Assembly (NCBI GenBank): GCA_021769885.1
Contig: JAETSA010000003.1
Location: 87,273-151,272, forward strand
DNA: 64,000 nt
Source of the DNA: Bacillota bacterium
GTDB lineage: Bacteria > Bacillota > Clostridia > Oscillospirales > Acutalibacteraceae
Reading direction: 5' to 3'
The translations under genes and the position numbers were made by a program. The number at the start of each line of letters is the position of its first letter. Position 1 is the stretch's first letter. Positions 51,670 to 60,086 of the stretch are shown here, piece by piece. Below the pieces are notes generated by a model, which searched no databases, was not told the origin of the DNA, and worked only from the letters and a program-made list of their open reading frames with translations.

Positions 51670-52221
51670 TTACTCCTTTCCCTTCTTATCTTTTTTATGC
51701 ATTGTTATAAAATGACTTGCATTCGGGATTCTTCTAAGTGCGGGATATACCGCGCGAAACACAAATCCCGTAAGCGTTCCTGCCAGGAGCGCACACAACA
51801 GTAATACAGGTGCATAACCGAGCACCGAACGGTTGCCGACCAAAACAGCCGCCACGGCTAACTGCCCGAGATTATGGCAGACCGCCCCCGCCACACCGAT
51901 GCCGATAAACGACAGCCGTTTTTGCCGTCGAAGCAGCAGGCACATTAAGAGCGTGCTCAAAACGCCGCCGCAAAGGCTCATCAAAAAGGCGGTAAGCCCC
52001 CTGGTCAGCCCCGCAAAGCACGCTTTTAAAAGCGCAATGCCGAGGGCAGGGAGAGTACCCATAAAAGACGCGGCAAATAAATTGACCAAATTGGAAAATC
52101 CCGGTTTTGCCCCGGGGGGCAGGAAAGCGGCTGTCGGCAACAGACTTTCGAGATACGAAAGTGCCACCGCCAAGGCGGCAAGCAAGCCGAACAACGCCGT
52201 CATATAGGTTTTCTTTTTCAT
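51670..52221 (-). CDS. Gx transporter family / HepT-like (heptaprenyl diphosphate synthase component I) membrane protein
   Basis: 183-residue integral membrane protein with five to six segments. Family marks: AALFGLLAALAVALSYLESLLP, PGAKPGFSNLVNLFAASFMG, LLSLMCGGVLST-like FLMSLCGGVLSTLLMCLL, and AVCHNLGQLAVAAVLVG. These are often annotated Gx transporter family or heptaprenyl diphosphate synthase component I, and commonly stand before or after rnf genes together with ApbE and NusG_II proteins. They may transport a flavin, quinone precursor or another small molecule; the true role is unknown. Confidence 0.82.
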   Translation of the reverse strand: MKKKTYMTALFGLLAALAVALSYLESLLPTAAFLPPGAKPGFSNLVNLFAASFMGTLPALGIALLKACFAGLTRGLTAFLMSLCGGVLSTLLMCLLLRRQKRLSFIGIGVAGAVCHNLGQLAVAAVLVGNRSVLGYAPVLLLCALLAGTLTGFVFRAVYPALRRIPNASHFITMHKKDKKGKE

Positions 52222-52223
52222 AA

Positions 52224-52601
52224 CTAATACGTAATCCCATCCACCGCCGCGTTTTTCTCGCTCTTCAGCACGACGACCGTTTTATTCGGTACGCACGCGG
52301 CAATCTCGCCCGCGCGGGAGAGTGCCCCCGTGTGCACGCACACGGCATCAGGGCAGTCGGATTCGAAAAATCGAATCGTACCGTTTTCGGTTTCCAGTAC
52401 CACACCGTTTTCTAAAGTGTATTGCTGTTTTTCGTCGGAGGGCTTTAACGGAATTTCCTGAACCGTGACGCCGTCTACCGTCACTTCCGCAATGACCGTA
52501 TTCTCATTCGCGAGCCACTGCGGCAAAAGAAGCAAAACAGCACCCGCCAATACCGCAAGTATCAGGAAAAAATCCGCTTTAGAGAACCACTTTTCGGTCA
52601 T
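52224..52601 (-). CDS. NusG domain II-containing protein
   Basis: 125 residues, one N-terminal membrane segment (ADFFLILAVLAGAVLLLLPQWL) and an outside NusG_II-like beta domain: AEVTVDGVTVQEIPLKPS, then ETENGTIRFFESDCPDAVCVHTGALSRAGE with two conserved Cys. Such proteins nearly always neighbour rnf or apbE genes in Clostridia; a role in electron transfer or complex assembly is supposed but not shown. Start overlaps the apbE stop by four bases. Confidence 0.85.
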   Translation of the reverse strand: MTEKWFSKADFFLILAVLAGAVLLLLPQWLANENTVIAEVTVDGVTVQEIPLKPSDEKQQYTLENGVVLETENGTIRFFESDCPDAVCVHTGALSRAGEIAACVPNKTVVVLKSEKNAAVDGITY

Positions 52602-53665
52602 AGCGCCTCCAAATGATAGGAACTGTCGGTAATTGTGACCAATTCCCGCAAATTGTCCGTCATATGCACGGTTTTGTCCGCATACACAAACAACGCGTCG
52701 GCACTGTGTTGTGATACAATCGGGCGCGCCTTTTCTTCACCCACAAGGAAGCAAAGGGTCGACAGTGCATCGCTCACAAGCCCGTTTTTCGCACGCACAG
52801 TCACCGAAACAAGCTGTGTTTCGGCGGGGTATCCGCTCGCGAGGTCCAATAAATGATGATATGTCTTGCCGTTTTCGGTAAAGGTTTTTTCATAAGAGCC
52901 CGAGGTAGAAATAAAGCATTCCCCCGTTTTCAGCGTGGCAAAATAGTCGTTTTCCGCGCCAAACGGGTCGCGCACGCCGACGGTAAAATCGCCGCCCGCC
53001 GTCGCACTGCCTACAAGTGCCAAACTACCACCGACGGAAATGACCGCACCCGACTGTTCTCTCGAAAAACCGTTTTGCAGTAAGATTTCGACTGCCTTGT
53101 CACAGCCAAGACCTTTCCCGACTGAACCGAGGTTCAACTTCTGCCCTTCCCGAAAGGCGACGCGGTTTTCCGTATCCAACTGCACGGTATCATCCGTGCA
53201 AAGCCGCTTCGCCGCATCGATTTCCGCCTCGCTCGGCACACGAAATGCCTCGGTATCCATTCCCCAAATTTCCGTCAGTGCGCCGCTTGCGAGTGCGGCA
53301 CGGCGGTAGGAATACGCATAAATATCTCTTGTCCGCCGCAGTGCCGTATACAGCTCCGCGCTTATCTCCTGCGGAATTTCGGGATGCGCCGACTGATTCA
53401 GCCGCCAAAGCTCCGAGGTTTCCGTATTTTTCGAAAGCACCTGTGTGTCCAGACGCTGTAATTCCGCAAAAATCTGCGTGCACAGCGCGTCTGCGGTCTG
53501 CGCATCGGTGTTATACAGCTTCACGCTCACCACAGAGCCCATTGCAACGCCGTTTTTCTGCACAGGCGTCCGTGCCTGCCGCGCACAGCCCGTCAGGGCA
53601 ACACACAGCACAAGAAAAATCAACAACGGTATTCTGTTTTTCCACGCATTTTTTCGTTTCTTCAT
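52598..53665 (-). CDS. apbE: FAD:protein FMN transferase ApbE (lipoprotein)
   Basis: About 355 residues. Lipobox LCVALTGCAR after a hydrophobic helix places it on the outer face of the membrane, where it transfers FMN from FAD to Thr of RnfG and RnfD, both encoded in the same operon. Conserved: NGVAMGSVVSVKLYN, LNLGSVGKGLGCDKAVEI (FAD site), ISVGGSLALVGSATAGGDFTVGV, and STSGSYEKTFTENGKTYHHLLDLASG (metal site). First gene of the operon under the promoter at 53708-53736. ATG at 53663-53665 chosen; a GTG six codons upstream is possible. Confidence 0.93.
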   Translation of the reverse strand: MKKRKNAWKNRIPLLIFLVLCVALTGCARQARTPVQKNGVAMGSVVSVKLYNTDAQTADALCTQIFAELQRLDTQVLSKNTETSELWRLNQSAHPEIPQEISAELYTALRRTRDIYAYSYRRAALASGALTEIWGMDTEAFRVPSEAEIDAAKRLCTDDTVQLDTENRVAFREGQKLNLGSVGKGLGCDKAVEILLQNGFSREQSGAVISVGGSLALVGSATAGGDFTVGVRDPFGAENDYFATLKTGECFISTSGSYEKTFTENGKTYHHLLDLASGYPAETQLVSVTVRAKNGLVSDALSTLCFLVGEEKARPIVSQHSADALFVYADKTVHMTDNLRELVTITDSSYHLEAL

Positions 53666-53707
53666 CGTGTTGCCGCCGTTCACAGTTGCTGTTCAGTAGT
53701 CCATATT

Positions 53708-53736
53708 ATTATACTATATATCCGCTTTTTCTTCAA
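53708..53736 (-). promoter_or_regulatory. Promoter of the apbE-rnf operon
   Basis: Minus-strand TTGAAG (53731-53736) and TATAAT (53708-53713) with 17 bases between; start near 53700, leader about 36 bases. Confidence 0.75.
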
Positions 53737-53834
53737 GAATTGTTTATAAAATATCAATTTAGAGGACAACTTTCCCAGCCTAAAAAAATCCGGTGCATTT
53801 CACCACGTAAAATACGCTTTTCACCATATTCCGG

Positions 53835-53863
53835 TTGACATAATCCGAAAAATATTGTATGAA
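53835..53863 (+). promoter_or_regulatory. Promoter of the zinc-ribbon membrane protein gene
   Basis: TTGACA (53835-53840) and TATGAA (53858-53863) with 17-base spacing on the plus strand. Confidence 0.6.
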
Positions 53864-53896
53864 TATTTTGAAAAACAAAGAAGGAAGATGAAAAAA

Positions 53897-54454
53897 ATGA
53901 AATTTTGTCAACAATGCGGAGAAGCCTTAAACGACAATGTGGATTTTTGCACAAAGTGCGGACAGCCTGTTCAGGGAAACGGCACGGCAGAGCAAGCGAC
54001 AAATGACAGCAGCGCAACAACAAATGTTTATATCAATCAAACTGCTGCACAGCCGCTTGCACAATTAAAAACGGACAGAAGCCTTTTGAAATTTATTTTG
54101 CTTTCTTTGGTTACGTTTGGAATTTACAGCATCGTCTGGTATTCCTCTGTTTCTACAGATATTAACCTAATCGCCTCCAGATATGACGGTAAAAAAACAA
54201 TGCATTTCTGCTTGATGAGTTTTGTTGTTGCACCGATTACCTTTGGCATCGGCGCATTCGTTTGGGGACATAATATATCTGCAAGAATCGGCAGCGAATT
54301 GTCTCGCCGCGGCATTAATTACAGCTTCGGCGCAAGCACATATTGGCTTTGGAATATCTTAGGCCTTTTGATTGGTGTCGGTCCGTTTATTTATTTGTAT
54401 AAGCTGGCAAAGGCTATGAATTTGCTGTGCGAAGATTTTAATAAAGTCGGCTAA
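53897..54454 (+). CDS. Zinc-ribbon DUF4234-type membrane protein
   Basis: About 185 residues. N-terminal zinc ribbon (FCQQCGEALNDNVDFCTKCGQPV, the two CxxC pairs), a flexible Gln/Ala/Thr-rich linker, and a membrane domain with about four segments in the DUF4234 pattern: SLLKFILLSLVTFGIYSIVWYSSVSTDINLIASRYDGKKT, APITFGIGAFVWGHNISARIG and YWLWNILGLLIGVGPFIYLYKLAKAMN. ATG choice is between 53888 and 53897; AAGGAAG fits the second better. Function is unknown for the family. Confidence 0.82.
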   Translation: MKFCQQCGEALNDNVDFCTKCGQPVQGNGTAEQATNDSSATTNVYINQTAAQPLAQLKTDRSLLKFILLSLVTFGIYSIVWYSSVSTDINLIASRYDGKKTMHFCLMSFVVAPITFGIGAFVWGHNISARIGSELSRRGINYSFGASTYWLWNILGLLIGVGPFIYLYKLAKAMNLLCEDFNKVG

Positions 54455-54473
54455 TTCCGATCTCCCCCCCTCA

Positions 54474-54522
54474 TCCCCCCCTGCGCTTCGGTTTTTCCTG
54501 AAGCGCAGGGGGGGCTTTTTTG
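54474..54522 (+). terminator. Terminator after the zinc-ribbon gene
   Basis: CCCCCCTGCGCTTC pairs with GAAGCGCAGGGGGG around GGTTTTTCCT, followed by GCTTTTTTGTT. Very strong stem. Confidence 0.9.
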
Positions 54523-54570
54523 TTGCCTTCTCTGAGATTTCCTGTTACAATAAGCACAGAGGTGATTTTT

Positions 54571-55686
54571 ATGGATTTTCATTTTCATATGCCCGTGCGC
54601 GTATGCGGCGGCAAAGATGCGGTTTTAAAGCATTCGGACTGTTTTGCAGACTTTGGCAAACACGCGTTGCTTGTGACCGGCGGCAAGTCGGCAAAGCTTT
54701 GCGGCGCACTTTCGGATGCGCAAACCGCTTTGCAGGCGCAGAATATAGAATACGCCGTATTTGACGGCGTACAGCCAAACCCCACAGCAGCGGACTGTTG
54801 GAAAGCAGGGAAGCTTGCACGGGAGTTCGGGGCAGATTTTATTGTCGGCATCGGCGGCGGTTCGGCACTCGATTCCGCAAAAGCAATCGCCGTTTACGCC
54901 GCGAATGCGGAGATTTCAGCAGAAGAGATTTACACCTGCAACGGCAACTACGCGCACACACCGCTCCCGCTGATTTTAATCGGCACAACGGCGGGCACGG
55001 GCAGTGAGGTCACGGGCGTTTCCGTACTCACGCGTGCAAACGGCAGAAAGCAGAGCGTCAGCGGCAAGGATTTCTATGCAAGGCTGGCATTTGCCGACCC
55101 GAAATACACCTATTCCGCGCCGTACACCGTTACCCTAACCACCGCCCTGGACGCATTTGCGCACGCCGTGGAAGGCTGGTTTTCGAACCGCTTTGACACG
55201 ATGGCGCATCTGTTCGCCTTAGAAGCTCTGCCGCCGTTGTGGCGCGCGTTACAGTATTTTTATGAAACCCGAAAAAATCCCGAGGAAGCGATGCGCGACG
55301 ATTTATATTACGCCTCGCTTTACGCGGGTATGGAATTAAACATCTGCGGCGCGGGCTTTCCGCACGGGATGGGCTATGCGCTGACCGAGGATTTCTCGCT
55401 CCCCCATGGCAGAGCCTGCGCGGCATTTATGCCAAGCTACGTTGCACGCGGAATACAGTTTGCGCCTGACCGCGCACAAGAATTTTTCACAATTTTGGAT
55501 ACGGATTTCGAAGCATTTGAAAAAATCATTTTCACCTTAACGGATTTGTCCGACATCTCTATGACCGAAGTGCAAATTGCCGCATACTGTAAGCGTTGGG
55601 AAAATCTCAAAAACTTTAAAAACTCCCCCGGCGGCTATAACACCGCCGAGGCAGGAAAAGTTTTGCGGAATCTGTTTTTAAAATAA
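54571..55686 (+). CDS. Iron-containing alcohol dehydrogenase
   Basis: 371 residues of the group III (Fe-ADH/glycerol dehydrogenase-like) family. Nucleotide site FIVGIGGGSALDSAKAIAVY, phosphate loop GTTAGTGSEVTGVSVLT, metal ligands in ALDAFAHAVEGW (Asp, His), CGAGFPHGMGYAL and FSLPHGRACAAFMPSY (His). ATG at 54571 with GAGGTGA upstream; the longer frame starts within the terminator and is rejected. No neighbour gives the substrate: an NAD(P)H-linked alcohol or aldehyde step in fermentation is the family-level expectation. The next gene starts 17 bases after its stop. Confidence 0.92.
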   Translation: MDFHFHMPVRVCGGKDAVLKHSDCFADFGKHALLVTGGKSAKLCGALSDAQTALQAQNIEYAVFDGVQPNPTAADCWKAGKLAREFGADFIVGIGGGSALDSAKAIAVYAANAEISAEEIYTCNGNYAHTPLPLILIGTTAGTGSEVTGVSVLTRANGRKQSVSGKDFYARLAFADPKYTYSAPYTVTLTTALDAFAHAVEGWFSNRFDTMAHLFALEALPPLWRALQYFYETRKNPEEAMRDDLYYASLYAGMELNICGAGFPHGMGYALTEDFSLPHGRACAAFMPSYVARGIQFAPDRAQEFFTILDTDFEAFEKIIFTLTDLSDISMTEVQIAAYCKRWENLKNFKNSPGGYNTAEAGKVLRNLFLK

Positions 55687-55703
55687 AAGAAAAGAGGGAT
55701 TTT

Positions 55704-56537
55704 ATGAAAGTTTTTTTCGGCATCGACATCACGCACAATAAAAAGAATACGCAGTTTGACGGCGAAGTGTTTCTGTGTAAACAAGTTTCGGAAGACACGG
55801 AAAAAATTCTGGACAGCGAAGCAGAGGCGATGCACAAAATCTCCGATAAAGCTACCCCGCGGCCGTTACGTATTGCCTATATGGTATTTATGCTTGTTGC
55901 CGTGTTCTGCGGTGTTCTGATTCTCAAGGCATGGGGTGATCTTACTTTTGCGGAGATTTTTCAAAAAATGCCGTTTGCCTTTTATATCGGCATCGGCAGT
56001 GCGGTTTTATGGGGGATTACCTATATTTTGATACGCAAACGTGCAAAAAACGTGATGGAAAGTGATGAAACCGTACTTGCAATCAACCACTCCGATGCGA
56101 TTGCTAAAAACGCTCTGTCAACACTCGGCGTCCCGCACAATGCACCGCGTGCCGACATACTTTTAACTTATTACAAAAACCGAAACGGCAAAATACACTT
56201 CCCCTCTCCCGCTTTCGACAATGCCGAGTTGTATGTATTCTCGGAAAACGGCACGCTTTATCTTGCGGACTGCTATAAAAAATACGGCATCCCGCTCGTG
56301 GAAATTCAGGGCGTTCAAGCCGTAAACAAACGCATCAGAATAAACAGTTGGAATAAGGAAACGCCCTATAACAAGGGGGAGTACAAGCCATATAAAATTC
56401 AAATGAATCAAGGAGAATATTTTGTAAAGCCCTATTATGCCTTAGAAATCCTGCACGACGGCGAACCCTACATGCTTTACTTCCCGCCGTATGAATTGCC
56501 TGTTTTCGAGCAGATTCTGCAAAAGCAAAGTATTTGA
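55704..56537 (+). CDS. Unknown membrane protein
   Basis: 277 residues. An N-terminal hydrophilic part (GIDITHNKKNTQFDGEVFLC), two membrane segments (IAYMVFMLVAVFCGVLIL and FAFYIGIGSAVLWGITYILI, residues 53-105) with a basic loop after them, and a C-terminal beta-rich soluble domain with many Tyr (LYVFSENGTLYLADCYKKYGIPL, YNKGEYKPYKIQMNQGEYF). It resembles bacterial PH-like/YdjM-type small membrane proteins only loosely. A separate AAAAGAGGG site precedes its ATG. Probably cotranscribed with the alcohol dehydrogenase. No function assigned. Confidence 0.6.
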   Translation: MKVFFGIDITHNKKNTQFDGEVFLCKQVSEDTEKILDSEAEAMHKISDKATPRPLRIAYMVFMLVAVFCGVLILKAWGDLTFAEIFQKMPFAFYIGIGSAVLWGITYILIRKRAKNVMESDETVLAINHSDAIAKNALSTLGVPHNAPRADILLTYYKNRNGKIHFPSPAFDNAELYVFSENGTLYLADCYKKYGIPLVEIQGVQAVNKRIRINSWNKETPYNKGEYKPYKIQMNQGEYFVKPYYALEILHDGEPYMLYFPPYELPVFEQILQKQSI

Positions 56538-56570
56538 TTGTATACCGATTCCGCAATGTAATACGTGCAG

Positions 56571-56841
56571 GTAGGGGACGACAACTCGGCGCCCCGCAAA
56601 ATGTATATACGTATTTTGTGTGCACTAACCTTGTAGGGGCGATTCACGAATCGCCCGAGCACGGTTGGATTTCTGCATAAACCCACCGGCGGGGGCAAGC
56701 CCCCGCCCTACACCTGCGCCGACCGTAGGGGGCGAACTGCGTTCGCCCGCGGGTCGCTGAGGGCGCGGGTGTCCGGCGGACACCTCTAAGCGTAGCTTAG
56801 AAGTACCGACCGAGCCGACAGGCGAGAACAGCGACCCCTAC
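56571..56841. repeat. Intergenic modular repeats with composite element
   Basis: No gene seen in 56538-56868. Units: GTAGGGG...GGCGCCCC (56571-56595), GGGGCGATTCACGAATCGCC (56636-56655), GGCGGGGGCAAGCCCCCGCC (56687-56706), GGGCGAACTGCGTTCGCCC (56729-56747) and a composite element (56751-56841) whose inner hairpins (GTGTCCGGCGGACAC, CTAAGCGTAGCTTAG) differ only in their loops from the copies at 45877 and 58245, while its outer arms GGGTCGCTG and CAGCGACCC differ in a compensatory way. Confidence 0.85.
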
Positions 56842-56871
56842 AATTTGCGAATCCAATTTATCCATACACAA

Positions 56872-56911
56872 AAACACCGTCTTTGAAAGTAAAAATTCAA
56901 AGACGGTGTTA
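56872..56911 (-). terminator. Terminator of metA
   Basis: ACACCGTCTTTGAA and TTCAAAGACGGTGT form a perfect 14-bp stem around AGTAAAAA; on the minus strand it is followed by TTTTTGTG. It lies 15 bases after the metA stop. Confidence 0.85.
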
Positions 56912-56923
56912 CTTTTATTGTTG

Positions 56924-57841
56924 TTATTTTATCGCATTCAATTCATACGGTGTGCGTTGATAGACGAAATAATTCAGCCAATTTTGGAACAGCAGACTGC
57001 CCGCGCCGCGCCACGTGATGAGCGGGGTCTTTTTCGGGTCGTTGTCGGGGAAATAGTTTTCGGGCATTTTAATATCCAATCCCTTTTGCACATCGCGGAA
57101 ATATTCGCGTGCCAGCGTGTCGCTGTCATATTCGCAGTGCCCCGTGCAGAAGAAATTGCGGCATTCCATATCGGACACCAAATGCACGCCTGCGCGGTCG
57201 GAGTAGGAAAGCAGCTGCAAATCCTTGACCTGCGCAATATCCTCCTTGCGCGTTTCCGTATGGCGCGAATGCGGCACATAAAACACATCGGAAAATCCGC
57301 GCAGCAGCGGATGGTATAAATCCAACGGACGGTGCTTGAAAACACCGAACATTTTCTCGTCCAGCAGGTGCTTCGGCACGCCGTATTTATAATACAGCGC
57401 CGCCTGCGCGCCCCAACAGATGTTAAATGTGGAATACACGTGCGTTGCCGCCCAGTCGTAAATCATACACAGCTCGTCCCAGTAGTCCACCTCTTCAAAA
57501 TCCAACAGCTCTACGGGCGCGCCCGTGACAATCATCCCGTCAAATTTTTGATTTTTGATATCGTCAAAGGTTTTGTAGAACTGGAGCATATGCGCCTGCG
57601 AGGTGTTTTTCGAGGTGTGGGTCTTGACCTGCAACAGCTCGACCTCGACCTGCAAAGGCGTATTCGACAACAGGCGCAGAATCTGCGTTTCCGTTTCGAT
57701 TTTGGTCGGCATCAAATTCAAGAGAATGATTTTTAAGGGACGAATGTCCTGACGGCTGGCGCGGTCATTCGTCATAACGAAAATATTCTCTAATTCTAAG
57801 CTGTGATGCGCAGGCAGTTGGTCGTCAATTTTGATGGGCAT
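56924..57841 (-). CDS. metA: Homoserine O-acetyltransferase MetA (acetyl-CoA type by Glu111)
   Basis: 305 residues of the MetA family that acylates homoserine for methionine synthesis. Active site: Cys142 in [13 protein letters not shown], His235 and Glu237 in [12 protein letters not shown], with [19 protein letters not shown] before it. Position 111 is Glu, which published work on MetA links with acetyl-CoA use; succinyl-CoA enzymes such as that of E. coli have Gly there. So the product is probably O-acetylhomoserine. Start ATG at 57839-57841 with GAGGTGA six bases upstream. Monocistronic, between a clear promoter and terminator. Confidence 0.95.
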   Translation of the reverse strand: MPIKIDDQLPAHHSLELENIFVMTNDRASRQDIRPLKIILLNLMPTKIETETQILRLLSNTPLQVEVELLQVKTHTSKNTSQAHMLQFYKTFDDIKNQKFDGMIVTGAPVELLDFEEVDYWDELCMIYDWAATHVYSTFNICWGAQAALYYKYGVPKHLLDEKMFGVFKHRPLDLYHPLLRGFSDVFYVPHSRHTETRKEDIAQVKDLQLLSYSDRAGVHLVSDMECRNFFCTGHCEYDSDTLAREYFRDVQKGLDIKMPENYFPDNDPKKTPLITWRGAGSLLFQNWLNYFVYQRTPYELNAIK

Positions 57842-57890
57842 TCCTGTCACCTCTTTCACTGAATTTTATATCGGCTTCGTAAGGTTATAT

Positions 57891-57919
57891 AGTATAGCAC
57901 AACAGAATAAAAAATGCAA
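57891..57919 (-). promoter_or_regulatory. Promoter of metA
   Basis: Minus-strand TTGCAT (57914-57919) and TATACT (57891-57896) with 17 bases between. The leader of about 45 bases is too short for an S-box or T-box riboswitch, and none is seen. Confidence 0.7.
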
Positions 57920-57930
57920 ATACACGGTTT

Positions 57931-58478
57931 TGTAGGGAACAACCTCTGTGTTGTTCCGTAAAATCCGACCTTGCTCGGGCGATTCGTGAATCGCCCCTAC
58001 AGGTGTAGGGCGGGGAAGATTTCCCTATTAGGGAAAATGTTGCGAAGCGACAAAAGGGTAATGGCGTAGCCGTAACTTGCTCCCGCCGCAGAATCCCCAT
58101 TACACGGAGTGAATTTGATTTGCGCGTAGGGAACGACCTCTGTGTCGTTCCGCAAGATTTCAACAGACTGGGGCGGGCGCGCGATGCACGCCCCTACGGG
58201 GTTTGCGCATCACCGTTGGGTTGTGCAAAAATTCGAACATGCTCGGGCGGATGAGGGTGCGGGTGTCCAGTGGACACCTCTAAGCGAAGCTTAGAAGCAC
58301 CGACCGAGCCGGCAGGCGAGAACGCCGCCCCTACGGGTTTGCGCATCACCGTTGGGTTGTGCAAAAATCCAACCGTGCTTGGGCAGGCGAGAACGTCGCC
58401 CCCTATGGGGGCTGTGCGCCACCGTTGGTTTTAAACAGAATTTTTCGGAACGACACTAAGGTCGTTCCCTACAATTTT
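57931..58478. repeat. Long intergenic repeat block
   Basis: No gene seen. Units: GTAGGGAACAACC (57932-57959), GGGCGATTCGTGAATCGCCC (57977-57996), CCCTATTAGGG (58023-58034), a GTAGGGAACGACC unit (58126-58153), GGGCGCGCGATGCACGCCC (58174-58192), a composite element (58245-58335) and a reversed GGAACGACACTAAGGTCGTT unit (58447-58466). A 32-base segment starting GTTTGCGCATCACCG occurs twice (58200 and 58336), flanking the composite element as a direct repeat. Confidence 0.85.
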
Positions 58479-58491
58479 CATCGGTGCGTAT

Positions 58492-59601
58492 TTACAAAAT
58501 CTCCGCCAAAACGGAATTGGATAATAAAAACCCCTGCCTTGTCAGGCGAATCCCCGCGCGGTCGTTTTCGAGCAGTCCATATGCGGCAAAAGCAGCTGCT
58601 TTTTGCCGCATCTTTTGCGGAATTTCGTGCCCGAACCGTGCCTGCACAGCTGTTTCCCGCAAGCCCTCCCGAAGGCGCAGGGCTAACATCGCATATTCCG
58701 TAAAATCCCCGCCTGTACCGTCGGGAATCGGCGGTTCACCCTTTAAAAAGCCCTCGAAATCTCGCGGAAAATAAAACCGTTTGTCGTTTATATAAGAATG
58801 CGCCGCAGGACCGAGCCCCAAATATTCCTCGCAGTGCCAATATTTTAGATTGTGGCGGCTTTGGAAGCCTGTTTTTGCGAAATTTGAGATTTCGTATTGC
58901 CGAAGTCCGCCGCTTTCCAAGGTCCCGCACATTTGCAAATACAAATCCGCCGTGCGGTCATCGTCAGGGAACGCATACTGCGCACGGCGTTTGTAAAACA
59001 CGGTATTTTCTTCCAATTTCAATATATAAGCGCTGATATGCGGCACGCCGAGTGACAGGCAAAACCCCAGCGTCTCCGCGAGACTTTGCGCGGTTTGATT
59101 CGGAATCCCGAGCATCACGTCAAGGGAGATATTTTGAATCCCTGCGCTTTGCGCCGCACGCACAACCGATTCCACCTCGGTGCGGGACGACAGCCGCCCC
59201 AACACACGGCGTTCCGACTCCACTGCGGACTGCAATCCTAACGAAATACGGTTTACACCGACGGCACGAAGCACCCGAAAAAAATCCGACGGCAGCTTGT
59301 GCGGATTGCACTCTACCGTGATTTCTGCATCTTCTGTCAAAAAGCTCCGTTTGGCCGCCATTATCAAGCTTTTTAAGCGTTCTTCACCCAATACGGACGG
59401 CGTACCGCCGCCAATGTAAAGCGTATCAGCCTTACGCTCGGAATCAGTTCGTAAAGCTATATAGCTTTCCTCTATGTTCCAACAAAGCGTTTCGCAATAC
59501 GCATCCATTTCCGCTTCGGTGCTCCGTTTGGAGTAAAAATCGCAGTACGGGCACTTCGAACGGCAGAACGGCACGTGCAAATACAATCCGATCGGGTTCA
59601 T
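58492..59601 (-). CDS. hemW: Radical-SAM heme chaperone HemW
   Basis: 369 residues. The radical-SAM motif with the HemN-type fourth Cys is at the N-terminus: HVPFCRSKCPYCDFYS. Further: ADTLYIGGGTPSVLGEERL, EITVECNPHKLPSDFFR, VNRISLGLQSAVESERRVLGR and SLDVMLGIPNQTAQSLAETL. HemW inserts or carries heme; it was often misnamed HemN (coproporphyrinogen oxidase). Missing N-terminal HemN extension supports HemW. Overlaps the ybaK stop by four bases and forms an operon with lepA, as in many Firmicutes. Confidence 0.92.
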   Translation of the reverse strand: MNPIGLYLHVPFCRSKCPYCDFYSKRSTEAEMDAYCETLCWNIEESYIALRTDSERKADTLYIGGGTPSVLGEERLKSLIMAAKRSFLTEDAEITVECNPHKLPSDFFRVLRAVGVNRISLGLQSAVESERRVLGRLSSRTEVESVVRAAQSAGIQNISLDVMLGIPNQTAQSLAETLGFCLSLGVPHISAYILKLEENTVFYKRRAQYAFPDDDRTADLYLQMCGTLESGGLRQYEISNFAKTGFQSRHNLKYWHCEEYLGLGPAAHSYINDKRFYFPRDFEGFLKGEPPIPDGTGGDFTEYAMLALRLREGLRETAVQARFGHEIPQKMRQKAAAFAAYGLLENDRAGIRLTRQGFLLSNSVLAEIL

Positions 59602-60086
59602 ACTTTCACAAACCGCATGGTATGCCCCGTGCTTTCTATGTATTTCTGCACATCCGAAAAAGCCATAAATACGGTTGCCGTGTTGTCATTCGGGTGAAAT
59701 CCCAGACGCGGTGCATCCTTTAAATCCTCGTCAAAATAGACTTCTACCTCGCCTGTCGCATCGTTGAGTAAGCCCAGCGGCGAAACCGAGCCTTTTTTCA
59801 CGTCCAAAAATTTTGCCAACCGTTCATCGGAAGCAAAGCTCAGCTTGGAGGAATCCACCTCACTGCGAATCAACTGCAAATCCGCGTGCTTACTCCCCTT
59901 TAAAACCACCAGCATATGGCGCGTGCCCTTGTAATCGCGCAGGAACAGATTTTTGCAGATTTCATCATTCGGATTAAACCCGAGCGCATTATATTCCTCC
60001 ATCGTGAATGCGGGCGCGTGCTCCACCAATTCAAACGGAATTTCCAAAGCATTCAGCTTTTCAAAAATATTTTCTCGACTATTCAT
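59598..60086 (-). CDS. Prolyl-tRNA editing protein of the YbaK/ProX family
   Basis: 162 residues of the YbaK/ProRS-INS-type deacylase fold. Visible: [50 protein letters not shown], with the conserved Lys (LKGSKHADL), then [31 protein letters not shown]. Members of this PrdX/ProXp group clear Ala or Cys from tRNA-Pro in trans. Standalone single-domain form of usual length. Overlaps lepA by eight bases at its start and hemW by four at its end, so translation is coupled. Confidence 0.85.
   Translation of the reverse strand: MNSRENIFEKLNALEIPFELVEHAPAFTMEEYNALGFNPNDEICKNLFLRDYKGTRHMLVVLKGSKHADLQLIRSEVDSSKLSFASDERLAKFLDVKKGSVSPLGLLNDATGEVEVYFDEDLKDAPRLGFHPNDNTATVFMAFSDVQKYIESTGHTMRFVKV

Noticed and set aside
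57842..57895. SAM riboswitch or T-box before metA
   Set aside because: The promoter is about 50 bases from the start codon, too near for either element.
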